Source: Paucibacter aquatile
GTDB taxonomy: Bacteria > Pseudomonadota > Gammaproteobacteria > Burkholderiales > Burkholderiaceae_C
Assembly: GCF_002885975.1 (NCBI RefSeq)
Contig: NZ_POSP01000003.1
Span: 1,860,001-1,924,000, forward strand
Reading direction: 5' to 3'
DNA: 64,000 bases
The translations under genes and the position numbers were made by a program. The notes under the pieces were generated by a model. It was not told the origin of the DNA. It did not search any database and saw only the letters and a list, made by a program, of their open reading frames with translations. Positions 1-8,384 of the stretch are shown here, one piece after another. Each line of letters begins with the position of its first letter. The first letter of the stretch is position 1.

Positions 1-40
1 GGAGCTGTCCTTCGATGACGAAGCCGATATCTGTCTGCAT
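1..40 (-). CDS. 5' end of an unidentified protein, cut by the window edge
   Basis: The minus strand has an ATG at 40 with a good Shine-Dalgarno (GGAG, seven bases upstream) and an open frame reading MQTDIGFVIEGQL to the window edge. It lies 66 bases downstream of the peptidase-like gene on the same strand, so the two are probably co-transcribed. Thirteen residues are too few to identify a family. The start is supported by the ribosome binding site; the function is unknown. Confidence 0.5.
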   Translation of the reverse strand, partial: MQTDIGFVIEGQL

Positions 41-106
41 GGCGTAACTCCTGAATCATGAACGCATGCTGTCGCGTTGGCGATGGTTGTGCTCGCTGCC
101 AGCCGC

Positions 107-868
107 TCAGACCGTGATCGGCAGGCGCCGGTCCAGCCCGGCCAGATCGCGGCAGAAGAACTCGTCGCGCAGGTATTTGCTCTCGTACTCGCGCACGTCG
201 TAGTGGACCCAGGTGGGCGCAATGTCCGAGGGTTCCAGCGATTTGCGGTTGCGGGCCAGCCAGCCGATCTGGGCGTTGGACTTTTCGACCAGCAGGCTGC
301 GCAGCGCGTTGCAGCGCTCCAGGTCTTCGCGCTTGCCCATGCCGGGCGCCAGCACGGTGTCGATGTCCACCGCCTTGCCGTGGTGGTTGGTGGTGGTGCG
401 GCCCTTGCGCTCGTTCTCGACCGCACAGCGGTAGCCCGAGGAGAAGCTGAAGCGAATGTCCTCGCGGTAGGCAAACAAGGCCCGCGCCGCCCAGAGGATC
501 AGGCGGTGGATTCCGGGGTACTCGTAGCGGTGGAATTTCTCTTGGCCCTCGCCGCCGGGCATGTAGCGCCCTTTGAAGCGGCCCTGGCCGAAACCGCTGC
601 AGACCCCGCAAGGGCAGCGCAGCTGCGCAAAGTCGATGGGGAAGCGGCTGGCCAGCTCGTCGATGGCCAGAAAAGTGGCGCGGTCCACCACGCCGCTGGG
701 AGCGCTCAGCCTCATGTAGTCGCGCTGGAAGCTCTTGACCTGCAGCTCGGTGCCCGAGCCAAAGTCGCCATCGAGCAGCGTGCCGCGGTAGCCCGCCAGG
801 CGCAGCTGCAGCTCCACCACATCCTCACCCTTGAGCCCTTGTTGCAGGACCCGATCACCGTATGCCAT
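107..868 (-). CDS. Peptidoglycan-binding domain plus M15-like peptidase
   Basis: 253 residues. The N-terminus (about 5-75) resembles a peptidoglycan-binding type 1 repeat (LKGEDVVELQLRL...DGDFGSGTELQVKSFQRD). The C-terminal half resembles an M15 metallopeptidase fold: HHGKAVDID near residue 162 and WVHYD near 220 would supply zinc ligands and a catalytic acid. The spacing of the first His to the Gly is one residue shorter than the usual HxxGxAxD, so activity is not certain. There is no signal peptide, so the protein would need a holin, lysis or a dedicated secretion system to reach the wall. The start has a strong AAGGAG six bases upstream. It could be an endolysin-like domesticated enzyme or a type VI effector; nothing in view decides. 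Confidence 0.7.
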   Translation of the reverse strand: MAYGDRVLQQGLKGEDVVELQLRLAGYRGTLLDGDFGSGTELQVKSFQRDYMRLSAPSGVVDRATFLAIDELASRFPIDFAQLRCPCGVCSGFGQGRFKGRYMPGGEGQEKFHRYEYPGIHRLILWAARALFAYREDIRFSFSSGYRCAVENERKGRTTTNHHGKAVDIDTVLAPGMGKREDLERCNALRSLLVEKSNAQIGWLARNRKSLEPSDIAPTWVHYDVREYESKYLRDEFFCRDLAGLDRRLPITV

Positions 869-987
869 GCCATGCTCCTTGCTCGCTGAACTCCCGCGAC
901 GCTGCGGGGCGAGTCAGACGCTAGGGGCTCACGAGCCGGCCGGCCATCCCCAGGTGCCGCGTGAATAGTGGCGCGCTGCGGATCGTT

Positions 988-1647
988 TCAGTCGCCGAGA
1001 TCGATCTCGGTCTGAAGCGATATGCCTTGAAGACAGGCCAGCCGCTCGTAGTCGGCCAGCAGCCAGGCACGCTCGCGCTGCGCTGCGGCCTCTTGCAGCA
1101 GCTCGCCCAGCAGGCGGATGGAGCGCCCGTCGAGGGCGGCAAACGGCGTGTCCAGCAGGGTCAGGCGCGCGCCGCAAACAGCGGCCGCCAGCAAGCCCAG
1201 CTTGCGCCGGCTGCCGGCGGAAAGCATGTAGAGCGGCTTGTCCAGATGCGGCGCCAGCGCAAAACCCTCAACCAGGGCCGGCTCCAGGTCGGCGCGCCAG
1301 TCGGCATAGCGCTGGCGTAGGCCGCTCAGCCACGCCGAGGCCAGTTGGGCGTCCAGCGCCGGGTCGGTCGGGTCCTCGAAAAAGATGTCTGCAGGAGCCA
1401 AGCTGCATTCGATCTGGCCCGCGAGCGGCGCACCCAGCCGCCCCGCGATCAAGCGCAAGCAGCGCGTCTTGCCTCGGCCATCGCCGCCGCGCAGCAGGCT
1501 CAGGCCCGGCCGCAGCTCGAAACTCAGGTCCTGGATCAGGGGCGGCTGGCCGGGGTCGGGATGGGCGAGGCTAAGGCCGTGGGCGCGATAGACAGCCTGG
1601 GATGGATCGGGGGACAACATGGAGCATTCGCAAGAAGTGGGGCGCAC
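988..1647 (-). CDS. Small ABC-type ATPase with a degenerate Walker B
   Basis: About 219 residues from a GTG; an in-frame ATG at 1620 is an alternative start with a poorer ribosome site. Walker A reads GGDGRGKT, the signature is LSAGSRRKLG and Walker B is LTLLDTPFAALD. The general plan and size recall the haem-exporter ATPase CcmA. The usual catalytic Glu after the Walker B Asp is Thr, and no clear Q-loop is seen, so hydrolysis may be impaired. No permease gene is adjacent in view. Membership of the ABC ATPase superfamily is fairly safe; the transported substrate is unknown. Confidence 0.65.
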   Translation of the reverse strand: MRPTSCECSMLSPDPSQAVYRAHGLSLAHPDPGQPPLIQDLSFELRPGLSLLRGGDGRGKTRCLRLIAGRLGAPLAGQIECSLAPADIFFEDPTDPALDAQLASAWLSGLRQRYADWRADLEPALVEGFALAPHLDKPLYMLSAGSRRKLGLLAAAVCGARLTLLDTPFAALDGRSIRLLGELLQEAAAQRERAWLLADYERLACLQGISLQTEIDLGD

Positions 1648-1747
1648 TCATTCTCAGGGAACGCGGCGGGAGGTCGAGAGCGCTGGCCGCGACCGCACAA
1701 TTCCGATGAATGCGCTCACCCCTCCTCACAACAGGAGCCTCTTGCCC

Positions 1748-2092
1748 ATGCGACACCCTCGCCACCTCGTCCTTGCGCTCATCGCCGCCCTGATCGGCTC
1801 CAACGCCTGGTGGGCGTATCAAGCGATCGACGCCGGCATCACCCGAAGCTATGCCGAAATCTCTGCAGCAGAAACTCGCCAGGCGCTGGCGCAAACCAGG
1901 GCCCTGGTTCGAACGATGGCCAAGGGTTCGTACACCCGACAGGCCCTGATCGAGGCTGCGCGACAGCCCGTGCCCGAGAGCGAGCCTTTTGAGAAGGAGG
2001 GGTTTGTCTGGATCGGCCAGCTCGGCCTGAAGTTCGATGCTGCGGGCACCTTCTTGCGATTGAACGAGGAGGCTGACGAACGGCTGCCCTGA
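1748..2092 (+). CDS. Hypothetical single-pass membrane protein
   Basis: 114 residues from the ATG at 1748, which has AGGAG about ten bases upstream; an ATG at 1706 in the same frame is possible. Residues about 5-24 form one hydrophobic segment (HLVLALIAALIGSNAWWAY), followed by a polar, probably periplasmic region of helical character. No family is recognised. It is transcribed divergently from the ABC ATPase gene and precedes the DUF1801 gene by about 60 bases. Confidence 0.5.
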   Translation: MRHPRHLVLALIAALIGSNAWWAYQAIDAGITRSYAEISAAETRQALAQTRALVRTMAKGSYTRQALIEAARQPVPESEPFEKEGFVWIGQLGLKFDAAGTFLRLNEEADERLP

Positions 2093-2155
2093 AGGAAGCC
2101 GACGCTGGCCTGCCCCTCACCATCTCCCCCGACCGAGACTTGAAAGCCCCGAGCG

Positions 2156-2563
2156 ATGCCTGCCAACAAAACCCAAGCCACAGCCGCCGATGTGGCCGCC
2201 TACCTGAACGCGATTGCCGATACCACCCGCCGCGCTGACTGCCTCGCGCTGGCCGACTTGATGCAGCGCGCCACCGGCCAGCCTGCCGTGATGTGGGGCA
2301 GCGCCATCGTCGGCTTCGGCCTGCACCGCTACCCGCTGGCGGGCGGCAAGACCGGGGAAATTTGCGCCGTGGGCTTTGCCTCTCGGTCGGCGGACATCGC
2401 ACTCTACGGCCTGACAGGGTTTGACGAGGCCGAGCCCTTGCTGGATGCGCTGGGCAAGCTCAAGCGCGGCAAGGGCTGCGTCTACTTGAAGCGGCTGGCC
2501 GATGTGAACGCAGGCGCGTTGGAGCAGTTGGTAACGCAGGCCTTCAACAGCAAGAAGGTCTGA
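2156..2563 (+). CDS. DUF1801 domain protein
   Basis: 135 residues, the length of a single DUF1801 domain (the fold shared with YdhG-like proteins). Typical features are RRADCLALADLMQRATGQPAVMWG near the start, GFGLHRY in the middle, and the closing strand KGCVYLKRLADVNAGALEQLV. It is probably cytoplasmic. The biochemical role of the family is not established. It is followed directly by copy A of the 276-bp repeat. Confidence 0.8.
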   Translation: MPANKTQATAADVAAYLNAIADTTRRADCLALADLMQRATGQPAVMWGSAIVGFGLHRYPLAGGKTGEICAVGFASRSADIALYGLTGFDEAEPLLDALGKLKRGKGCVYLKRLADVNAGALEQLVTQAFNSKKV

Positions 2564-2588
2564 GGTCGACGGCCGAAAACGGCACATT

Positions 2589-2864
2589 GCAGCCCTTGGG
2601 TCGGGTTTTGATCGGGCCGACTGGGCGCTCTGCTCCGTTCATGTCCCCCGACCCCAGCCTGCGGCTGGGGTCTCCTCCTTTACTTCACTTCGCAGAGCAC
2701 CCAGCCGTCCCGATCCAGCGAGGCCTTGCTCCTTCGACGAAAACACCGAGCGGTCGCACTGACAAGGGGTGTCGGGTGAGTGCTGAAGCGAAGTAAAGGG
2801 GGAGGCCTGTGCGCAGCACAGGCCGGAGGACATGAGCGGAAGCACTCGCCCGACGCCCCTTGGC
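2589..2864. repeat. 276-bp structured intergenic repeat, copy A
   Basis: Matches 48343-48618 in inverted orientation over its full length, with the same length in both copies. Each end carries an ATGTCC block, a perfect or near-perfect hairpin (2651-2671 and 2804-2824 here) and a CTCCTTTACTTC-like block facing inward, so the whole element is an imperfect palindrome. An 80-codon frame is open in both copies, but its composition is not protein-like. It has no transposase, so it may be a MITE-like element or a structured RNA. It occupies most of the gap between the DUF1801 gene and ybdD. Confidence 0.85.
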
Positions 2865-2913
2865 ACAAGCCCCATCATCAACGGCTGCTCTATGCCGGCA
2901 ACCGCCCGCCGGG

Positions 2914-3156
2914 TCAGCAGCAGCGGCTCATCCGCCCATCCGCCCCGCCGTAACGAGCGGCCTGGCGCTCGCGAAAGAACTGCTCGTAGGTCATGGCCGG
3001 CTGGTCGGGGTGGGTGCGGGCCATGTGTTCGCGGTAGGTGTCGAAGTCGGGGAAACCGACCATCAGGCGCAGGCCCTGGGCCAGGTAGCGGCCGGCCTGG
3101 CCGACACGCTGGCGCAGTTCGCGCGCCTGTTCGATCACGTCGTCAGCAGCAGCCAT
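2914..3156 (-). CDS. YbdD/YjiX family protein (partner of CstA)
   Basis: 80 residues from the ATG at 3156, just 10 bases after the cstA stop codon. The family hallmark is visible: MVGFPDFDTYREHMARTHPDQP followed by MTYEQFFRERQAARYG (broken here for length). Small proteins of this family (E. coli YbdD, YjiX) are encoded directly downstream of CstA/BtsT transporters and are needed for their function in some systems; the mechanism is unclear. The operon position supports the same pairing here. Confidence 0.88.
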   Translation of the reverse strand: MAAADDVIEQARELRQRVGQAGRYLAQGLRLMVGFPDFDTYREHMARTHPDQPAMTYEQFFRERQAARYGGADGRMSRCC

Positions 3157-3166
3157 GGCTTGACAC

Positions 3167-5239
3167 TCAGCGTGCCGCAGCGGCAGCCGACAAAGCCACA
3201 AAGGGCGTTTCCTGCGCCGTGGGCTGGGCCGAGGCCCGCGCGGCCAGGATGGCGCGCACGCTGTAGATCAGCACGCTAACCACCACGAACATGAAGAGCA
3301 CGCACAGGGCGGCGTCCAGGCGGTCGTTGAAGACCACGCGGCTCATGGCTTCGGGCGTCTTGGCCGGGGCCAGCAGCTGGCCTTCGGCCAGGGCCTTGCT
3401 GTACTTGCTGGCATGGGCCAGGAAGCCCACCTTTGCGTCGGACGAGAAAATCTTCAGCCAGCCGGCGGTCATGGTGCAGATCAGCAGCCACAGGGCCGGC
3501 AGGGCCGTCACCCAGGCATAGCGCTGCTTCTTCATCTTGAACAGCACCACGGTGCCCAGCATCAGGGCCACGGCGGCCAACATCTGGTTGGCGATGCCGA
3601 ACAGCGGCCACAAGGTGTTGATGCCGCCCAGCGGATCGACCACGCCCTGGTAGAGGAAATAACCCCAAGCCGCCACGCACAGCGCGGTGGCGATCAGATT
3701 GGCGGGCAGCGAATCGGTGCGCTTGAGGGCGGGCACAAAACTGCCCAGCAGGTCTTGCAGCATGAAGCGGCCGGCGCGGGTGCCCGCGTCCACGGCGGTC
3801 AGGATGAAGAGCGCCTCGAACAAGATGGCGAAGTGGTACCAGAAGGCCATCATGGCCTTGCCGCCAATCGCCTGGTGCAGGATCTGCGCCATGCCTACGG
3901 CCAGGGTCGGGGCACCACCGGCGCGCGCCAGGATGGTGTTCTCGCCCACGTCCTTGGCGGTTTGCACCAGCATCTCGGGCGTGATGACAAAGCCCCAGGT
4001 CGAGAGCGTGGCGGCCACGGCCTCGGGCGTCTTGCCCACCAGGGCGGCCGGGCTGTTCATGGCGAAGTACACGCCCGGCTCGATGCAGGAGGCGGCCACC
4101 AGGGCCATCACCGCCACAAAGCTCTCGGCCAACATGCCGCCGTAGCCGATGAAGCGCGCGTGGGTTTCGTTCTCCAGCATCTTGGGCGTGGTGCCCGAAG
4201 AGATCAGCGCATGGAAGCCCGAGACGGCACCGCAGGCAATGGTGATGAACAGGAAGGGGAAGAGATCACCCGACCAGACGGGGCCATTGCCGGCGGCGAA
4301 CTGGGTGATGGCCGGCATCTGCATCGTCGGTGCGACGAAGACGATGCCGATGGCCAGGGCCACGATGGTGCCGATCTTCAGGAAGGTGGACAGGTAGTCA
4401 CGCGGGGCCAGCAGCAGCCACACGGGGATGGAGGCGGCGACAAAACCGTAGCCGATCAACATCCAGGTCAGCGTCGTGCCCTCGAAGGTGAAGATCGGGC
4501 CCCAGACCGGGCTCTCATGCACCCACTGGCCGCCGACGATGGACAGCATCAGCAGCACAAAGCCGATGATGGAAATCTCGCCGATGCGGCCCGGGCGCAG
4601 ATAGCGCAGGTACACACCCATGAACAGCGCCACGGGAATGGTGGCCGCCACGGTGAAGGTGCCCCAGGGCGAATGCGCCAGGGCCTTGACCACGATCAGC
4701 GCCAGCACGGCCAGGATGATGATCATGATCATGAAGGCGCCGAACAGCGCGATCAGGCCCGGCACCAGGCCCATCTCCTGCTTGACCAGATCGCCCAGCG
4801 AGCGGCCATCGCGGCGGGTGCTGATGAAGAGGACGATGAAGTCCTGCACCGCGCCCGCGAACACCACACCAGCCAGCAGCCACAGCAAGCCGGGCAGATA
4901 GCCCATCTGCGCGGCCAGCACCGGGCCGACCAGCGGGCCGGCGCCCGCGATGGCGGCGAAGTGGTGGCCGTAGAGCACGTATTGGTTGGTCGGCACATAG
5001 TCCAGACCGTCGTTGTGCCGCCAGGCGGGCGTTTGGCGCCGCGGGTCCAGCTCCAGCACGCGGCTGGCGATGAAGAGGCTGTAGTAGCGGTAGGCGATCA
5101 GGTAGACGCAGATCGCGGCCACCACCACCCACAGAGCACTGACCGCTTCGCCGCGGCCCAGGGCCACGGTGGCCAGCGCAAAAGCGCCCAGCACCGCGAC
5201 CAGAAGCCACCCGAGGTGGCGCCTGATGTTCGAGGACAT
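3167..5239 (-). CDS. cstA: Carbon starvation protein A, peptide/pyruvate transporter
   Basis: 690 residues from the ATG at 5239, preceded by AGGAG; longer in-frame starts run into the promoter region. A polytopic inner-membrane protein with more than a dozen hydrophobic segments. CstA-family blocks seen include PTNQYVLYGHHFAAIAGAGP, the GPVLAAQMGYLPG stretch, FHALISSGTTPK and the C-terminal LWPLFGIANQMLA. Known members import pyruvate or peptides under carbon limitation. It is followed by its small YbdD/YjiX partner and lies next to a Cache-type two-component system, a context like BtsSR-BtsT of E. coli. The exact substrate cannot be read from sequence. Confidence 0.93.
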   Translation of the reverse strand: MSSNIRRHLGWLLVAVLGAFALATVALGRGEAVSALWVVVAAICVYLIAYRYYSLFIASRVLELDPRRQTPAWRHNDGLDYVPTNQYVLYGHHFAAIAGAGPLVGPVLAAQMGYLPGLLWLLAGVVFAGAVQDFIVLFISTRRDGRSLGDLVKQEMGLVPGLIALFGAFMIMIIILAVLALIVVKALAHSPWGTFTVAATIPVALFMGVYLRYLRPGRIGEISIIGFVLLMLSIVGGQWVHESPVWGPIFTFEGTTLTWMLIGYGFVAASIPVWLLLAPRDYLSTFLKIGTIVALAIGIVFVAPTMQMPAITQFAAGNGPVWSGDLFPFLFITIACGAVSGFHALISSGTTPKMLENETHARFIGYGGMLAESFVAVMALVAASCIEPGVYFAMNSPAALVGKTPEAVAATLSTWGFVITPEMLVQTAKDVGENTILARAGGAPTLAVGMAQILHQAIGGKAMMAFWYHFAILFEALFILTAVDAGTRAGRFMLQDLLGSFVPALKRTDSLPANLIATALCVAAWGYFLYQGVVDPLGGINTLWPLFGIANQMLAAVALMLGTVVLFKMKKQRYAWVTALPALWLLICTMTAGWLKIFSSDAKVGFLAHASKYSKALAEGQLLAPAKTPEAMSRVVFNDRLDAALCVLFMFVVVSVLIYSVRAILAARASAQPTAQETPFVALSAAAAAR

Positions 5240-5440
5240 GAGTTTTGTCTCCTGATCCGCGCGGTCTTGGCTGTGGGAACGAGAGAGGAAAAACGAGGGG
5301 GACCGCTGCGTGGCCGCAGTCTCGGCCAGCGGCCGGCTGCGCGCATCCGTCAGACCACGCGCGGCGGCGCGTGGCATCACTTAAGGGTCAACCCTGATGA
5401 TCTGGTTTGAAGCGCCAGGATTCAACTCGCACGCTCAACC

Positions 5441-5470
5441 GTTCACCTGTTCACCTGTTCACCTGTTCAC
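5441..5470. repeat. Tandem octamer GTTCACCT, about 3.75 copies
   Basis: Three perfect head-to-tail GTTCACCT units followed by GTTCAC. The last unit contains the stop codon of the response regulator gene (minus strand). A related, less perfect run lies at 11523-11546 beside hrcA. Confidence 0.85.
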
Positions 5471-6105
5471 GCCTGCCCTGAATGCTCGACGGCATACTTG
5501 ATCAACTCCGCCTGTCCCTCGAGATTGAGCTTGCGCTTGATGTTCTGCCGATGCGCTTCCACCGTGCGCACGCTCAGGTCCATGGCAGCGGCGATCTGCT
5601 TGCTCGACTCGCCGCGGCCCAGCGCGGCCAGTACCTCGCTCTCGCGCGGCGAGAGCAAGGGGCGAGGCGTCTGGGCGCGGAACAGGCGGCGCGACACCGC
5701 CGGGCTCAAAAACGTGCCCCCACCCGCCACGGCCTGGATGGCGGCCACGATCTCGCTGGCCGGCGCGTCCTTGAGCACATAGCCCTGGGCGCCAGCCTGC
5801 AGGGCACGCTGCACGTACTCGGGGTTGTCGTACATGCTCAGCATCAGCACGCGCAGGCCCGGCTGGCGCTGCAGCAAGTCGGCGGCCAGCTCGATGCCGC
5901 TGACCTCCTTCATGCCCACATCCATCAGCACGATGTCCACCGCCGTGTGCGCCAGCAAGGCCAGGGCCTCGCGCGCATCACCGGCCTCGCCCACCACCGC
6001 AAACTCGGGCACCGCGCCCAGGCGCAAACGCAGGCCGTCGCGCACCAGCGGGTGGTCGTCCACCAGGGCAATGCGGATCGGGGCGGAAGCGAAAACTGAG
6101 TTCAT
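5467..6105 (-). CDS. NarL/LuxR-type response regulator
   Basis: 212 residues. The receiver domain (about 10-125) has the acidic pair D16-D17, phospho-acceptor D62 in LMDVG and Lys in VLKDAP. The C-terminal LuxR helix-turn-helix (about 150-205) reads LSPRESEVLAALGRGESSKQ. The start codon overlaps the kinase stop codon as ATGA, so the pair is translationally coupled. It is likely a DNA-binding activator of the neighbouring cstA genes, by analogy with BtsR-type systems; that target is inference. Confidence 0.88.
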   Translation of the reverse strand: MNSVFASAPIRIALVDDHPLVRDGLRLRLGAVPEFAVVGEAGDAREALALLAHTAVDIVLMDVGMKEVSGIELAADLLQRQPGLRVLMLSMYDNPEYVQRALQAGAQGYVLKDAPASEIVAAIQAVAGGGTFLSPAVSRRLFRAQTPRPLLSPRESEVLAALGRGESSKQIAAAMDLSVRTVEAHRQNIKRKLNLEGQAELIKYAVEHSGQA

Positions 6106-7493
6106 GCGGAGGCCATGGAAGCGGCAGGGTTCAAAGACAGCGGCACCTCGGCCCAGACCTCGGTGCCCGCGCCCGGCTGAGAGCGGATCTGCAAGCGCCC
6201 GCCGATAGAGGCCAGGCGCTCGCGCATATTGCGCAGGCCGATGCCCTGGCGCGGATGCTCTTGCACGGCGGCTTCGTCAAAGCCGGCGCCATCATCGCTG
6301 ATCTGCAGCCGCACCCGGCCGACCTCGAAGCTCAGATCCAGCTGCAGATGCGCGGCCGCCGCATGCTTGGCCGCATTGGTCAGCGCCTCTTGCGCCACGC
6401 GGAACAGCACGGTCTTGACCAGCTCGGGCAGCTCCACCGGCTCTCCCTGCACGCTGACCGCCACCGAACCCGCGCCGCCATCGTCCTCAAACTCACGGCC
6501 CAGGGTTTGCAGCGCAGCCGGCAAGCCCAGGCTGTCATCCAGCATGGCCGGGCGCAGGCGGTGCGAGATGCGCCGCACCTCGTCCAGGCAGGTCTTGAGC
6601 CGCTCCAACGCCGTGGCCAGCACACGCGCCGGCAGCGGCCGCCCGGCCTCCAGCGCATCAACGGCCGATTCCACCAGCAGCTTGGTCGCCACCAGGGTCT
6701 GGCTGGTGCCATCGTGCAGCTCGCGCGCCAGATGGGCGCGCTCATCCTCTTGCGACTGCACCACCTGGTGGGCCAGCAAGCGCAGTTTCGCATCGGCCAC
6801 CCGCTGCTCACTGACGTTGAGCAAGAGCCCCGTGCTGCTGATCAAGGCCACGCCGAAGACAGCGATGCCGGCAATCCACAGCAAGGTGGTGGCGATATTG
6901 CTGCTGGCCTGGGCGTCCAGCTGCTCCATGGTGGCGTGCAGGTCGCCGAGGTAGAGCCCCGTGCCAATCATCCAGCCCCAGCGCTCCAGCGGCACCACAT
7001 AACCGAGCTTGGCCTCGACCTGGCCATTGGACGGCCGGCGCCAGAGGTAGTCGACAAAGCCTCCGCCCTGGCGCGCCTGCGCGATCAGCTCCTGGATGGT
7101 CGGCCGGCCTTGCGGATCGCGCATGTCCCACAAATTGCGGCCCACCAACTCGGGCTGGCGCGAGTGCATCAGGGAGTTGCCGTCCAGGTCGTAGACGAAG
7201 AAGTAACCGTCCGGCCCATAGTCCAGCGAGGCCAGCAGCTTCAGCGCCTGCGCCCGCTGCGCCAGCGGGTCCCCCGGCGCCTCGTACAACGGCTTCACCG
7301 TGCTGACCGCCAGCGCCACGTAGGACTTCAGCTCCGCCCGCCGCGCCTCCATATACGCCCGCTCCACCAGCGCATGTTCGCGCTGCACCAGCTCCCGCTC
7401 CTGATGCCGCACCGCCAGCGCGATCAGCAAGAGGCTGGCCACCAGGGGCAGGACGGCGAGGAGGATGAATTTGGTGCGGAGTTGCAGGGCCAT
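6102..7493 (-). CDS. Cache-domain sensor histidine kinase (HisKA_3 type)
   Basis: 463 residues. TM1 is about 8-28 and TM2 about 202-226; the periplasmic loop between them is a single Cache domain (DYGPDGYFFVYDLDGNSLMH, then WDMRDPQGRP and GWMIGTGLY). The cytoplasmic part has a NarX-type dimerisation/phospho-acceptor box with H260 in ARELHDGTSQ, an N-box FRVAQEALTNAAKHA and the G1 box DDGAGFD. It senses a small extracellular molecule and phosphorylates the coupled regulator. Pyruvate or another carboxylate is plausible from the cstA context, not shown. Confidence 0.88.
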   Translation of the reverse strand: MALQLRTKFILLAVLPLVASLLLIALAVRHQERELVQREHALVERAYMEARRAELKSYVALAVSTVKPLYEAPGDPLAQRAQALKLLASLDYGPDGYFFVYDLDGNSLMHSRQPELVGRNLWDMRDPQGRPTIQELIAQARQGGGFVDYLWRRPSNGQVEAKLGYVVPLERWGWMIGTGLYLGDLHATMEQLDAQASSNIATTLLWIAGIAVFGVALISSTGLLLNVSEQRVADAKLRLLAHQVVQSQEDERAHLARELHDGTSQTLVATKLLVESAVDALEAGRPLPARVLATALERLKTCLDEVRRISHRLRPAMLDDSLGLPAALQTLGREFEDDGGAGSVAVSVQGEPVELPELVKTVLFRVAQEALTNAAKHAAAAHLQLDLSFEVGRVRLQISDDGAGFDEAAVQEHPRQGIGLRNMRERLASIGGRLQIRSQPGAGTEVWAEVPLSLNPAASMASA

Positions 7494-7538
7494 GCGGCAT
7501 TGTCGGGTTTGTCGCCTTTGTCGGCGGTGCCGAGTTCT

Positions 7539-8384
7539 TCAGGCTCGTCGTGCCTGCTCCGCCGCCAACACCCGCAATCGCTGGTGCCCCTCATCGCCCT
7601 CATCCGCCGGCACGCTTTGCTTGGCGCGCAGGTAGCGGCTGCTGAAGACATCGAGGTACGCCTCCAGCGTCTGGGCCGCCACCTCATCGCCGGCCAGGGC
7701 CAGGCACAGGGCCGCCACTTCTGAGGTGCAGAAATGGTGCTCGTGGTGCGAGCGGCGCAGGCGGTAACGCGAGAGTTGCTCGGGCTGCAGGCTCAGCACC
7801 GGCAGACGGGCCAGGTAGGGGCTTTTGCGGAACATCTTGCGTGCCTCCGACCAGGTGCCGTCGAGCAGGATGAATAGCGGGCGCTTGGCCCGACCTTCCG
7901 GCACCTGGGCGGCTTCAGCCAGGATCGGTGCCAGCTCGGTCACCACCTCACGCCCCGGATCGGCAAACTCGCCCGGGAAGACCACAAAGGCCTGCCACTG
8001 CGGATCGGCCAGCAGCGCCAGCAGCCCCGGCTCCACCTGCACGCGCGACCAGACGAAAGCCTGTGTCTCGGGCAGCACGTCGGCAATCAACCAGCCGGTG
8101 TTGCTGGGTTTGAGCGCCTCGAAAGGCGCCATGATCAGGCACACCGCCGCCGGCCGATGGCCTTGCGGCGGCACGCTCAGCACCGGCCGCAGATGGCACA
8201 TGCAGTGGCTGGGGATCAGGCGGCAGCGCGCGCAGCGCTCGATGCGCGGCTCACCTCGGTCCAGGCGCGGCCGTGTGTTGGCGGTGTCCGTCAGCAGACA
8301 GGCCGCGCGCAGGCGGGCGACCGCATGGTCAGCGAGCAGCAGATCCAGAGCGGGCTCCAGATCAAAGGGGGACACAAGAGACAT
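7539..8384 (-). CDS. tapT: DTW-domain tRNA-uridine aminocarboxypropyltransferase
   Basis: 281 residues. The family-defining pattern is present: the Cys cluster CARCRLIPSHCMCHL near residue 32, LLDGTWSEARKM in the middle (the DTW signature variant DGTW) and SHHEHHFCTSEVAAL near the C-terminus. Family members (E. coli TapT/YfiP) use S-adenosylmethionine to add the 3-amino-3-carboxypropyl group to uridine in the variable loop of certain tRNAs. It stands alone between the kinase gene and a divergent AraC regulator. The enzyme family is secure; the exact tRNA position is inferred. Confidence 0.82.
   Translation of the reverse strand: MSLVSPFDLEPALDLLLADHAVARLRAACLLTDTANTRPRLDRGEPRIERCARCRLIPSHCMCHLRPVLSVPPQGHRPAAVCLIMAPFEALKPSNTGWLIADVLPETQAFVWSRVQVEPGLLALLADPQWQAFVVFPGEFADPGREVVTELAPILAEAAQVPEGRAKRPLFILLDGTWSEARKMFRKSPYLARLPVLSLQPEQLSRYRLRRSHHEHHFCTSEVAALCLALAGDEVAAQTLEAYLDVFSSRYLRAKQSVPADEGDEGHQRLRVLAAEQARRA

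Noticed and set aside
2639..2881. 80-codon frame open in both copies of the 276-bp repeat
   Set aside because: Its conservation follows from DNA similarity; the sequence is not protein-like, has no ribosome site and crosses the hairpins.
3413..5410. 665-codon frame on the plus strand
   Set aside because: Antisense to cstA, His/Gln/Asp-rich, no recognisable domain.
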